Source: Rhabdochlamydiaceae bacterium
GTDB lineage: Bacteria > Chlamydiota > Chlamydiia > Chlamydiales > Rhabdochlamydiaceae
Assembly: GCA_019745395.1 (NCBI GenBank)
Contig: JAIETG010000018.1
Coordinates: 1-50,672 of the forward strand
Reading direction: 5' to 3'
DNA length: 50,672 nucleotides
The position numbers were made by a program, and so were the translations under genes. The stretch's first letter is position 1. Every line of letters starts with the position of its first letter. This document shows positions 1 through 8,069 of this stretch, one piece after another. The notes under the pieces are model-generated. The model had not been told where the DNA came from. It saw only the letters and a program-made list of their open reading frames with translations, and searched no databases.

Positions 1-72
1 GTGACTCCTTTAACCTTAAGTTTTATCACAAACCTTTAATTTCAGCTGGACCTATTTATGGGGAGCAGGTCA
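1..72. repeat. Inverted repeat, left arm (partner 2584-2655)
   Basis: The first 72 bases match the reverse complement of 2584-2655 with about seven mismatches. Both arms begin GTGACTCC at the outer edge. The right arm lies just upstream of an IS30 transposase pseudogene and overlaps an older IS30 remnant, so the arms are probably IS-derived. The left copy may continue beyond the window edge. Confidence 0.85.
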
Positions 73-383
73 GCTTTTATCAAATTTCGGAGAGAATTGT
101 ATTCTGCGGTTTCAAGTAAAAGTTGTGAACAGATTTTTTGGTTAGGTTTGGCAAGAGCCTCTCCTTATAATTTGAAAAATTTTGGAAAGTCGAGATCATG
201 CACATTCTCTTCTCCTTACTTGGGGATTTTCGCAAATTTTCAAAAAATAGAACGTAAAATCCAAAAAATCTTTAGCAAAAATTACAGGTCCTACGTTATA
301 TAGGACTTCCTTAAATGCAAGGAAGTTATAGCGTGGTTTTTGCCTGTGATTTCTGGTTTTAATGTGAGATATTAAGGGGGGGT
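73..383. other. Intergenic stretch without a convincing gene
   Basis: An 81-codon open frame (58-303) begins inside the repeat arm. It has no recognisable motif and a composition unlike the neighbours, so I do not call it. An 8-bp stem (305-312 with 319-326, loop AAATGC) lies after it without a following T run. The run AAGGGGGG at 374-381 is the ribosome binding site of the next gene. Confidence 0.5.
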
Positions 384-1277
384 ATGAATTTTACATTTTA
401 TTTAAGTCGGTTCTTTGTTTGCTCTTGTTGTGTTTTATTTGTTTCTTGCTCTAATTTTGTTTGTGCAGATTCTAATGTTGTAAACCCTGAAGCTGTAGAA
501 AATTCTGAGATCGTTGAAAAACCGATGGTTGTAATTATCCCATCTTATAATAATGAAGAATGGGTTGAAAAAAACCTGAAATCAGTTCTATCCCAGGATT
601 ATTCGAATTATCGAATTATCTATGTAAATGATAAATCGGATGACCAAACTTTGAACAAGATCTATCAAACACTTTTAGAGTATCAAGGACCCATAGACTT
701 TAGAGTCATCAGTAATACTCATCGAAAGGGCGCTCTTGCAAATCTCTATAATGCAATACAAAGCTGTAAAGATCATGAGATTGTTCTAACATTGGATGGA
801 GATGACTGGCTAGCAAACGATCAAGTATTAAAGAAATTAAATGAAGTATATTCCGGAACTAAACCCATTTGGTTAACATATGGGTCTTTCCTTTATTTCC
901 CAGCTGGATACGTTGCAGATTTGATAGCTATTCCGGAAGAGGTTATAAAAAACAATGCATTTAGACGTTTTAGACATGTTCAATCTCATCTTCGTACTTT
1001 TTATGCCGGGTTATTCAAAAAAATTAAAATCGAAGATCTCATGTATAATGGGGAATTTTTCATGATGACTTGGGACTGGGCTATGATGTTTCCTATGATT
1101 GAAATGGCTGGAGAACGTCACTCTTTTATTACAGACGTTCTTTATGTTTATAACAGATTGAACCCGATAAATGATGATAAGGTAAATCAGCGACTACAAG
1201 ATGATTTAGCGTCATACATTCGCGAAATGTCACCATACCAACGGTTGCCGGATGAAGACTTGAAAATCGGAAACTAA
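384..1277 (+). CDS. Exported family 2 glycosyltransferase (GT-A fold)
   Basis: This 297-residue protein has a Sec-type signal peptide or anchor (about residues 1-29, hydrophobic with several cysteines, ending near CADS). A GT2 domain follows: the opening strand VVIIPSYNNEEWVEKNLKSV (about 49-68), VNDKSDD, and the DxD-like metal and nucleotide-sugar motif LDGDDW (about 137-142). GT2 enzymes transfer sugars from nucleotide sugars and normally work in the cytosol, so a signal peptide on a soluble GT2 is odd. The acceptor is unknown. At about 300 residues the GT2 domain looks complete. It lies upstream of an exported fucosyltransferase-like gene, inside IS debris. The start ATG follows a G-rich ribosome binding site at good distance. 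Family assignment is firm; substrate and final location are inference. Confidence 0.85.
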   Translation: MNFTFYLSRFFVCSCCVLFVSCSNFVCADSNVVNPEAVENSEIVEKPMVVIIPSYNNEEWVEKNLKSVLSQDYSNYRIIYVNDKSDDQTLNKIYQTLLEYQGPIDFRVISNTHRKGALANLYNAIQSCKDHEIVLTLDGDDWLANDQVLKKLNEVYSGTKPIWLTYGSFLYFPAGYVADLIAIPEEVIKNNAFRRFRHVQSHLRTFYAGLFKKIKIEDLMYNGEFFMMTWDWAMMFPMIEMAGERHSFITDVLYVYNRLNPINDDKVNQRLQDDLASYIREMSPYQRLPDEDLKIGN

Positions 1278-1293
1278 TTAAGCTCAGTCAAAA

Positions 1294-1315
1294 AAGCCCT
1301 CTGTAGGGGGGGCTT
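1294..1315 (+). terminator. Terminator-like hairpin after the GT2 gene
   Basis: AAGCCCTC (1294-1301) pairs with GGGGGCTT (1308-1315), including one G-T pair, 17 bases after the GT2 stop. No T run follows, so termination would be weak or factor-aided. Confidence 0.4.
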
Positions 1316-1480
1316 GAAAGATAAGTAAATTATCATAAAGATTATTTCTCTGAGGAAGTTTCTTATTTAGATTGTGGCGAATAGTATAAATAGTTCATTT
1401 AATTTAATGTGAAAGAAATGCGCTCAGGAAAATAATTCAACTGAAAAATTAAATCATTTAACGAATAAAAAGGCTTTCTT

Positions 1481-2398
1481 ATGCTCCAGACACTTCTTTT
1501 AATCGCTTTCTTTTTTGCGAACATTAAATTGGGACATTCTTCTGAAGAAATTAAAGAAAAAAAAGGGTATGTATCTGTAGCCCTAGATGGCCAGTTAGGT
1601 AATCAACTCTTTCAAATAGCAACAGCCTATGCCTATGCCCTGGATCATAATCTTTCTCTAACAATTCCAGATTTAATCTACAAAAAGCACTGCAACATTC
1701 CCTATAATGCAAAACATCTCTTCCTTGCTAAAATAAACACCTATGATCTTCCGTATTTTCCTCTTTTAAGTTGGAGAGAACCCTCCCAAAACTATTTAGA
1801 AATTCCCAAATCTAATGCAGTTCAACTTTACGGCTACTTTCAATCAGAAAAATATTTTCAGCATAGAAGAAATGAGCTCTTGGAACTTTTTGCGCCTCCT
1901 ACCGGATTAGTTGAAGAAATTTTGAAAAAGTATCCTTTCTTAACTTCAGATGCTCAAGTTGTCGGAGTTCAAATTAGAGACTATCGGATGGAAAGACCCT
2001 CCGGAGAGTTCCATCCTACTATCGGGCGTAATTATTATGAAAAAGCAATGAGCCTCTTTCCTGAGGAAACCATTTTTCTCATATCTTCGAATAATCCAGT
2101 TTTTGCGCAACAGTGCACTGAAGGATTGGCTAAAAATATCATCTACTTACAAGGGAAAGATTATATTGAGGAGTTTTACACGCTTGTGCAATGTAAATCC
2201 TTTATCTCTTCCAATTCTTCCTTTGGATGGTGGGCTTCTTGGCTCTCTACATATCGCAACAAGATTGTTATTATGCCTCGACCATGGTTTGCTCCTCCTT
2301 ATGATTCGAAAACAATGGAAAAGGACATGTATCCCTTCGGATGCGTAATCATCGATTTTGAAAAAAACGATGAGGCTCCTTATTTTAGTGTCTTTTAA
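1481..2398 (+). CDS. Exported GT11-type (alpha-1,2-fucosyltransferase-like) protein
   Basis: A 305-residue protein with a short signal peptide (about 1-20, ending near GHS). The body matches GT11 fucosyltransferases: motif I is LDGQLGNQLFQIATAYAYA (about 35-53), the second motif region reads VGVQIRDYRM (about 161-170), and motif III is SSNSSFGWWASWLS (about 243-256). The usual HxRRGD signature is degenerate here: the arginine is kept, but the histidine is replaced by glutamine and glycine is missing, so activity is uncertain. GT11 enzymes use GDP-fucose, which is not expected outside the cytosol; export suggests action in a host compartment or loss of catalysis. The stop codon abuts an IS30 remnant on the other strand, so the 3' edge may have been shaped by insertion. 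ATG start with AAGG 9 bases upstream. Confidence 0.85.
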   Translation: MLQTLLLIAFFFANIKLGHSSEEIKEKKGYVSVALDGQLGNQLFQIATAYAYALDHNLSLTIPDLIYKKHCNIPYNAKHLFLAKINTYDLPYFPLLSWREPSQNYLEIPKSNAVQLYGYFQSEKYFQHRRNELLELFAPPTGLVEEILKKYPFLTSDAQVVGVQIRDYRMERPSGEFHPTIGRNYYEKAMSLFPEETIFLISSNNPVFAQQCTEGLAKNIIYLQGKDYIEEFYTLVQCKSFISSNSSFGWWASWLSTYRNKIVIMPRPWFAPPYDSKTMEKDMYPFGCVIIDFEKNDEAPYFSVF

Positions 2399-2600
2399 TC
2401 CGTCCCGTGATTTGTACCGGATTCAAACCTAACTTTAACTTTTCTTCTACGATTAAGATCATTTCCGGAGTCGTTTTTAAACAGTGAGATTTCTTTTTGC
2501 GTTCTTGTGTTTTTTAATGAGATTCCTCGTAATGATAGCCCTGAGCTCCAATATTGAATTGTAGTTCTCGTCTGATAGTGGATTGACCTGTTCGCCATAA
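2395..2600 (-). pseudogene. Degraded IS30-family transposase fragment
   Basis: Read on the minus strand, one frame gives a helix-turn-helix-like stretch (YWSSGLSLRGIS), and the next frame gives VEEKLKLGLNPVQITGRI, which fits the conserved IS30 segment usually written V..KL..GWSP.QI.GRL. The frame changes between the two parts and the reading stops at the end of the fucosyltransferase gene, so this is a short, frameshifted N-terminal piece. It is distinct from the larger IS30 copy that starts at 2714 on the plus strand. The assignment rests on one good motif. Confidence 0.55.
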
Positions 2601-2655
2601 ATAGGGCCAGCTGAAATTAGGGGTTTGTGATAAAATTTAAGGTTAGAGGAGTCAC
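2584..2655. repeat. Inverted repeat, right arm (partner 1-72)
   Basis: Reverse complement of bases 1-72 with about seven mismatches. It overlaps the start of the minus-strand IS30 fragment and ends 58 bases before the plus-strand IS30 reading frame. Together with its partner it brackets the two exported glycosyltransferase genes. A short hairpin (CACCACA at 2681-2687 with TGTGGTG at 2697-2703) follows it. Confidence 0.85.
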
Positions 2656-2713
2656 AAATCCTGGGTTCAAAATTCTAAAGCACCACAAGTAATAACTGTG
2701 GTGGGCTATAGGA

Positions 2714-3711
2714 ATGAAAAAGTAGAAAAGACTTACTTTTGAAGAAAGAGAACAGATACATGCCCTGGTTAAGCAGGGGAAAACGAACCGAGAAATTTCT
2801 TTACAGTTGAATCGTGCTCATACGACGATATCTAAAGAATTAAAAAGATGTGGAACAAAGTTTGAATATTCCCCTTCGAAGGCACATAAAAAAGCCAGAG
2901 CAAAAGACTGTTTAAGAGGAAGAGAGCAAATTGTCGATTCTAGAGCAGAGGTTTTGCAGGAGGTTCTAAAAAAACTGGGTCAAATACATTCACTTCAACA
3001 GATAAGTGTTTCCATAAAGAACGAAAGTCCAGATGACCCAAAAAAGTGGATATCACATGAATCTATTTACAAGTATATTTATCCTCCTCCTAGAGGAGAA
3101 CTAAGAAAACTGTTCACTAGTTTTCTAAGGTCTAAAAGGAAGCTCAGAAAAGACAGATCTCACATACATTCTCGTAGAGGAGGGATTCCTGGTGCCACCC
3201 CTATTAGAGAGAGACCAAAAGAAGTTGAAAGCAGAGAAGTTCCTGGACATTGGGAAGGAGACCTGATTATAGGAAAAAATCACAAAAGTGCTCTAGGAAC
3301 GCTAGTTGAAAGAACAACACGTTATCTAATACTGAACCCATTCCAGGAAAAAAAGATGCCAAATCTGTAAGGGAAGCTTTCTCTCAAGTTGTACAAGAAA
3401 TTGATCCATCTGTTCGTTTGACTATGACTTACGACCGAGGACTGGAAATGGCGCAGCATAAGATTTTAACAGAAGAAACGAGTGTAAAAGTATACTTTGC
3501 CGATCCAAGTAGTCCTTGGCAAAGGGGAACAAATGAAAATATAAATGGACTTATTAGGCAGTATTTCCCTAAAAAAACAGATTTTACCAAGGTCACGTTA
3601 GAAGAAATCAAGTTTGCGCAAAACCAATGGAATGAAAGACTTAGAAAAGTTATCAATTGGAAAACACCTAAAGAAGCATTTAAAAAACTAGTTGGTGCAT
3701 TAGAAAGTTGA
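2714..3711 (+). pseudogene. IS30-family transposase, interrupted
   Basis: The reading begins ATG AAA AAG TAG (stop at 2723-2725) and then continues with a typical IS30 start: KRLTFEEREQIHALVKQGKT and a helix-turn-helix ending HTTISKELKR. The DDE core follows: HWEGDLIIGKNHKSALGTLV (first Asp), then a -1 frame change near 3345-3355, then TMTYDRGLEMAQHK (second Asp) and GTNENINGLIRQYFPKK (Glu). All catalytic residues survive, but two lesions separate them. The frame change coincides with A AAA AAG (3349-3355), a classical slippery heptamer, so the second lesion could be programmed frameshifting. The early TAG has no in-frame ATG after it, which argues for a decayed element. No clear right terminal repeat is seen; the 3' end runs directly into an IS3-type remnant. 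Confidence 0.85.
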
Positions 3712-4070
3712 ATTCAGCAATCATCAGAAAATCAAGGTTTACAGAAGAGCAAATCATTCAAATTTTAAGCGAAGGCGCTGCAGGAGCGAATGTCAATGAG
3801 CCATGTAGAAAACACGGCATATCGACTGGAACTTACCATCTATGGAAGTCTAAATTTGGAAATACAACTGTCTCGGAAGCGAGACGTCTAAAAACCCTAG
3901 AACTAGAAAATTCGAAACTAAAAAGGCTGGTTGCTGATCAAGCCTTGGATATCCTAACGCTAAAGGATGTAGTCTCTCGAAAGTGGTAACCCCGGAGGCT
4001 AAGAGGCCATGCTCGCAAGTGCTCATTAAAGAGCATAAGCGGAGCGAAAGATGATCATTCAGCCTTCTAG
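3708..4070 (+). pseudogene. IS3-family (IS407-like) OrfA and truncated OrfB
   Basis: A 93-residue frame matches IS3-family OrfA of the IS407 type: RFTEEQIIQILSEG, then CRKHGISTGTYHLWKSKFG (helix-turn-helix), then a leucine-zipper-like end LENSKLKRLVADQALD...LKDVVSRKW. Its first codon is TTG, overlapping the end of the IS30 pseudogene, and the normal start appears lost. In the next frame, from about 3987, VTPEAKRPCSQVLIKEHKRS resembles the beginning of OrfB; it then hits a stop at about 4054 and ends near SFSLLG. The DDE domain of OrfB is missing, so the element cannot move itself. The direct junction with IS30 suggests one element inserted into, or recombined with, the other. Confidence 0.8.
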
Positions 4071-4733
4071 GGGTTTACAATTGCATGTGTTCAATAGAAT
4101 CTCTTGTGCAGTATTTTTGAGATGTAACTTGTTTTCACTGGTAAACTTTTGCAGGTCATTTATAATGAACGCATTACGCGCTTGTCCGGTGCCTTTTCAT
4201 AGGAGGAAACTCCTTCAAAGTTCATTTTAGAGACGTTTTTCTGATGAAAATATATATGGAAAATTCGAAAAAGGTTTTAGATATCGATATCTTAAACATG
4301 TTCGCAACTTTTCATAGAACAAGAGGGGAATTTTTTCTGAATTCGAATTTTATTAGGAAATCTCAGATCACACATAATTTCTGGGGCGCTTTAAACTGCT
4401 TGATATTTTACTTGTTAAAATGTTAGTTGTACATTATAAATAATGTTTATTTGAGCCTTCTATGCCGGGCTTATTGATCCTGCTATAGTAAGAAGCAGGT
4501 GACGATTTTGGTAAAGAGCTTATTCTCTTGATGATTCAACGAAAAAGCACCTATGTATTTATCTATGATGGATATTCGGAAGATATTGGATATGTCATGG
4601 GGGGGTAGCAACTTTCTCCAGTTTGGTGAAATAGGAGTTTTTTGTATTTTTCTAGATAGTGATGCGACGAAATAATGTTGAGGTTTTTTTGTTTTAATAT
4701 TGTAGATGTATTTATTTTGGAGCAGTGAATTTA
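4071..4733. other. Long AT-rich stretch, no gene seen
   Basis: About 660 bases without a supported gene. A 60-codon open frame (4244-4426) shows no motif or clear ribosome binding site. The stretch separates IS debris from the sulfotransferase-like gene and may be decayed DNA. GGAG at 4719-4722 serves the next gene. Confidence 0.5.
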
Positions 4734-5558
4734 ATGAGTTTTTTTAAAACAGTGTTTTTACTTTGTCTTACTAGCTGTTGTGCGAATGTGTGTTATTGTA
4801 TTTCAGAAGAGTTGATTTTATCAGATTCAGTTAATGTGGAATTATTTGTTTGTGAAGATAAGTTTATTTTTACCGATAATGATTATTCAGATTATATAAA
4901 CAGGGAAGATGTTATTGTGATAGCGAGTCCTGGTCGTTCGGGTAGTACATACCTCACAGATATTGTCAAACGGCAAGCCATTGGTTATACGATATTAAAA
5001 ACACATCAACACGTTCCCAAACATTTTAAGGGAAAAATTCTTTTTATCTTTTCTAATCCTGATCTTGCAGCGGAATCCGCTCTACATTGTACTTTGGATA
5101 ATGCAGCATGGGGAGTAGCACATTTTATGAATGTATTTAGCTCTGACAAGAAATGGTTAGAACACATTCATATGGATTCTTCACAGCAAACGCTAGAGCA
5201 TAATCTTTTGAGTTATGACGCTTTGGGTTGCGAGGATCACATTAGGGAATGGCTTTTTAGTGCAGTAGAGCATTCTCTTTCTTGTGAAGCTGAAATACTT
5301 GCCATCAAATATGAAAATTTATGGGATGACGAAACGCAAAGTGCAATTAAAGAATTTTGTTCTATCCCTAAATTGACAATGTCCGAAAAAAAGCAAAGAG
5401 GTTATTGCAATGAACAGTTGAGTGAATTAGAGCTGTCTTTTAGAAATGCTTACAACGAAGGAACCTCACAGGATCCTCGTTATAGAGCTTATAATGCTGC
5501 TAGGGAAATTTGGAGAGAGGCTCCTCCTTTTCAGTTTTTAAAGATCAAGCAAAACTGA
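4734..5558 (+). CDS. Exported sulfotransferase-like P-loop protein
   Basis: About 274 residues. A signal peptide or anchor (hydrophobic and cysteine-rich, ending near CYC) is followed by VIVIASPGRSGSTYLTDIV (about residues 62-80), which resembles the 5'-phosphosulfate-binding loop GRSGST of carbohydrate-type sulfotransferases. The rest contains TILKTHQHVPKHFKGKILF, which fits the second beta strand region, where a lysine or histidine often follows. These enzymes transfer sulfate from PAPS to sugars or proteins; PAPS is not expected in the periplasm. ATG 4734 is preferred over GTG 4725, because GGAG (4719-4722) is 11 bases from the ATG but only two from the GTG. No conserved 3'-phosphate-binding serine could be fixed by eye, so activity is uncertain. 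It is the third signal-bearing transferase-like gene in this island. Confidence 0.7.
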   Translation: MSFFKTVFLLCLTSCCANVCYCISEELILSDSVNVELFVCEDKFIFTDNDYSDYINREDVIVIASPGRSGSTYLTDIVKRQAIGYTILKTHQHVPKHFKGKILFIFSNPDLAAESALHCTLDNAAWGVAHFMNVFSSDKKWLEHIHMDSSQQTLEHNLLSYDALGCEDHIREWLFSAVEHSLSCEAEILAIKYENLWDDETQSAIKEFCSIPKLTMSEKKQRGYCNEQLSELELSFRNAYNEGTSQDPRYRAYNAAREIWREAPPFQFLKIKQN

Positions 5559-5594
5559 TTTGTATTACTCATTTATCCTAAAAACGGCAGTTAG

Positions 5595-5700
5595 ATCCAT
5601 TTTCAGTTCATTTATAAGCCCCCTGGCAACAACTTTGGCCGTCCACAAAAATCTCACATAGCATCTTGTTTATTCCAATTGCAGTCCTCAAGAATTCTTC
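5595..5700. repeat. Inverted repeat, left arm (partner 6096-6199)
   Basis: About 105 bases match the reverse complement of 6096-6199 with few mismatches and one or two single-base gaps. Both arms share the core GGCAACAACTTTGGCCGTCC. The arms bracket an IS1380-like transposase fragment; the left arm appears to be an inverted copy of the 3' end of that element. Confidence 0.85.
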
Positions 5701-6120
5701 GTTAGGGCGACTTCAGAAAATCACTTTGATGAACTCAAAAATCAATGGGGATGGGGTGGATTTGTAACCTAAGATTTAAAACGCAGCCAGATCATGGCTC
5801 GGATAACAGCTCAAATCTACAACTGGTGGACGTTATTTGTAAGATGGCTGGATCTAGAAAAGCCTGCCGAAGCGATTTCAAGCAGGCCTTTAATGCTCTG
5901 TGGAGTGGCAGTTGGAAGTAAGCATTTAGGGCAAAGGAAAATATGAATTACACCGATGCATGGGAAAAGAAAACATTGGAAAAGTCACTTTTGTTTCCTC
6001 TATTTTGAGTAAAATAAAACGTGTTGTGGAGGAGTTTGCTCCTCTTGAAATCTGGACAAGAATTTTAAGTGTGATTTTCATAAAATTTTTGAAAGGAAGA
6101 ATTTTTGGGGACTGCAATTG
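5701..6120 (+). pseudogene. IS1380-family transposase C-terminal remnant
   Basis: The plus strand reads RATSENHFDELKNQWGWGGF, an in-frame stop (TAA, 5770-5772, probably from CAA), then DLKRSQIMARITAQIYNWW, TLFVRWLDLEKPAEAISSRP and VGSKHLGQRKI. This is the conserved C-terminal part of IS1380-type DDE transposases. After a frame change near 5945-5960 the end continues as KENIGKVTFVSSILSKIKRV and FIKFLKGR. The N-terminal half with most of the catalytic core is missing. At least one nonsense codon and one frameshift are present, so the gene is dead. Confidence 0.8.
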
Positions 6121-6199
6121 GAATAAACAGGATGCTATGTCAGATTTTTGTGGACGGCCAAAGTTGTTGCCGGGGGCTGTAAATGAACTGAAAATGGAT
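6096..6199. repeat. Inverted repeat, right arm (partner 5595-5700)
   Basis: This arm covers the 3' end and downstream flank of the IS1380-like remnant. The two arms are about 395 bases apart and could form a long hairpin in single-stranded DNA or RNA. Confidence 0.85.
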
Positions 6200-6291
6200 T
6201 TTAGAATTATTATTTTGGGCTTACAGTTGATTTTTTATAGTTATTAGAAATGTGCAATTCGTGTAAAATCTTTCGTTTTTAGAAAGATGAA

Positions 6292-6651
6292 ATGGGTAAA
6301 TTTTTCATTTTGATTTATTTGTTTATGACGAGCGTATTTCTTTATGTGGAGTGTAGCGCTGACGAGACCGTTTTTTTGGAGACGGTGGAGAATAGAGTAG
6401 CCAATTGGCAGGTACCTTGTAATAGCTTACCAGAAGACTTTCAGTACGAAATTCAGAGTATGGGATACTATGGACACAAAAGATCCCCACAGTTAGCTTC
6501 AGATCTCTGGAATTATCTTCTGTATGTGAGGGGAATTGATTGCCTCAAAGATGTGTCTGCAGTTTTTATTTGTATAGATGTGGATAGGCATCAAAAAGTG
6601 AAGCTCCGAGTAGATTCCCCACTAGATCATCCTAAGTTTACTTGGCGCTAG
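6292..6651 (+). CDS. Small exported protein of unknown function
   Basis: A 119-residue protein whose first 22 residues form a clear signal peptide (FFILIYLFMTSVFLYVECSA). The mature part has two cysteines (about positions 43 and 85), no further membrane segment and no motif that I recognise. It follows the IS1380 remnant and belongs by position to the group of exported proteins at the left of the window, though no function links them. The stop codon lies inside a hairpin shared with the convergent glycyl-tRNA synthetase gene. The clean signal peptide supports a real gene. Confidence 0.6.
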   Translation: MGKFFILIYLFMTSVFLYVECSADETVFLETVENRVANWQVPCNSLPEDFQYEIQSMGYYGHKRSPQLASDLWNYLLYVRGIDCLKDVSAVFICIDVDRHQKVKLRVDSPLDHPKFTWR

Positions 6652-6670
6652 AAGTTTTTTAACTAGCGCC
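6644..6670. terminator. Hairpin between convergent genes
   Basis: GGCGCTAG (6644-6651) pairs with CTAGCGCC (6663-6670) around an 11-base loop containing six T. It includes the stop codon of the small exported gene and lies just past the end of the glycyl-tRNA synthetase gene, so it may serve both strands. A second small stem (6676-6682 with 6691-6697) overlaps the synthetase stop. Confidence 0.5.
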
Positions 6671-6684
6671 TCGTGAAAGCTTGT

Positions 6685-8058
6685 TTAGGTAAGCTTTTTG
6701 TGCAAAATTCCTACAAGTTCCGAAATAGGAACTCTTTCTTGCAGCATAGAGTCTCGATCTCTTAGAGTTACAGTATCGTTTTCTAAGGTGTCAAAATCCA
6801 CCGTAATGCAATAGGGAGTGCCTAGTTCATCTTGTCTACGATAACGCTTTCCAATGGCTCCTGATTCGTCATATTCGCAGTGCCATAAGGAATTTAAGAG
6901 ATTGAAAACTTCTTGAGCCTTGCTTCCTAAAGGTTCTTTTTTCATGAGAGGGAAGACTGCAACTTTTACAGGAGCTACTCTAGGATGAAGATGTAACACG
7001 GTACGAACTTCTCCATTTTCTAGAGTTTCTTCTTCGTAAGCTTCGCAAAGTAGAGCAAGCAAAGTTCTTTCCACTCCGAATGTTGGTTCAATCACATGAG
7101 GAACGAATTTTTCCCGAGTTTCTTGATCTATGTATTCTAATCGCTGTCCGCTGTGTTCTGCATGTTGTGTAAGATCAAAATCTGTACGATAAGCAAGCCC
7201 ATAAAGTTCACTTCTTCCAAAGGGGAAGTCGTAGACTAGGTCTACGGTTCGTTTAGAGTAGTGTGACAATTTTTCTAACGGGTGTTCCTTTTCATGCACA
7301 TGCTCGGGTTTTAGTCCAATGAGATCGCACCATTTGTGCATAGCTTGTAGCCAGTCTTCAAAAGCTTGTTGCCATGCATTTTCTCGAACAAAGTACTCAA
7401 TTTCCATTTGTTCGAATTCAATGACTCGGAACACGAAGTTACCCGGGGTAATTTCATTACGGAAAGCTTTACCGATCTGAGCGATCCCAAAAGGGATTTT
7501 CACACGCATGGTGTCGGTAACATTTTTAAAATCTAAGAAAATAGCTTGGGCAGTCTCGGGTCTAAGATAAGCAATATCTCCTTCAGAAGAAGTTGTCTTG
7601 CTCATTTGTGTAGAGAACATCAGGTTGAAATGGCGTACATTAGTAAAATTTTTAGCTCCACATTTTGGACAAGCTATAGAGTGTTTTTGGATGAGCTCTT
7701 CCATTTCAGCTAAAGACATGCCGTCTGCATCTAAAGAGGTAGCTTCTTCGATCAAATGATCGCATCGAAATCTTCCCTTGCAGGATTTGCAGTCAATTAA
7801 AGCGTCATTAAAGCCATCTAAGTGCCCAGATGCTTTCCAGGCCTTCGGATGTAGGAGAATAGGTCCGTCTAATCCGACGACATCGCGCCTTGCGTGAACA
7901 AATGTTTTCCACCAAAGATCTTTAATATTTTTTTTGAGCTCTATTCCATAGGGCCCAAAAGAGTACGTATTAGCAAATCCTCCATAGATTTCTGAGCCTT
8001 GGTAGATAAAGCCTCGTCTTTTTGCTAAAGCGACAATCGGTTTCAAGTCTTGAATCAT
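6685..8058 (-). CDS. glyS: Glycyl-tRNA synthetase, alpha2 (class II homodimer) type
   Basis: Charges tRNA-Gly with glycine. About 457 residues, the usual length of the single-polypeptide alpha2 enzyme. Near the N-terminus is RRGFIYQGSEIYGGFANTYS; the class II motifs are the PYGIELKKN region, then AQIGKAFRNEI followed by RVIEFEQMEIEYF (motif 2), and PHVIEPTFGVERTLLALL (motif 3). Four cysteines (CKSC, CPKC) form a zinc-binding-like pair in the insertion. The C-terminal anticodon-binding domain starts near VAPVKVAVFPL. The codon at 8058 is preferred over 8073, because AAGGT lies six bases before it. As I recall it, Chlamydia itself uses a fused alpha-beta GlyRS of about 1000 residues, so this type in a chlamydial context suggests replacement or transfer. 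Confidence 0.95.
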   Translation of the reverse strand: MIQDLKPIVALAKRRGFIYQGSEIYGGFANTYSFGPYGIELKKNIKDLWWKTFVHARRDVVGLDGPILLHPKAWKASGHLDGFNDALIDCKSCKGRFRCDHLIEEATSLDADGMSLAEMEELIQKHSIACPKCGAKNFTNVRHFNLMFSTQMSKTTSSEGDIAYLRPETAQAIFLDFKNVTDTMRVKIPFGIAQIGKAFRNEITPGNFVFRVIEFEQMEIEYFVRENAWQQAFEDWLQAMHKWCDLIGLKPEHVHEKEHPLEKLSHYSKRTVDLVYDFPFGRSELYGLAYRTDFDLTQHAEHSGQRLEYIDQETREKFVPHVIEPTFGVERTLLALLCEAYEEETLENGEVRTVLHLHPRVAPVKVAVFPLMKKEPLGSKAQEVFNLLNSLWHCEYDESGAIGKRYRRQDELGTPYCITVDFDTLENDTVTLRDRDSMLQERVPISELVGILHKKLT

Positions 8059-8069
8059 AAATAGTACCT

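Noticed and set aside
58-303. 81-codon open frame near the left edge
   Set aside because: It begins in an inverted repeat, has no domain and no clear ribosome binding site.
4244-4426. 60-codon open frame
   Set aside because: No motif, weak start region and AT-rich composition typical of chance.
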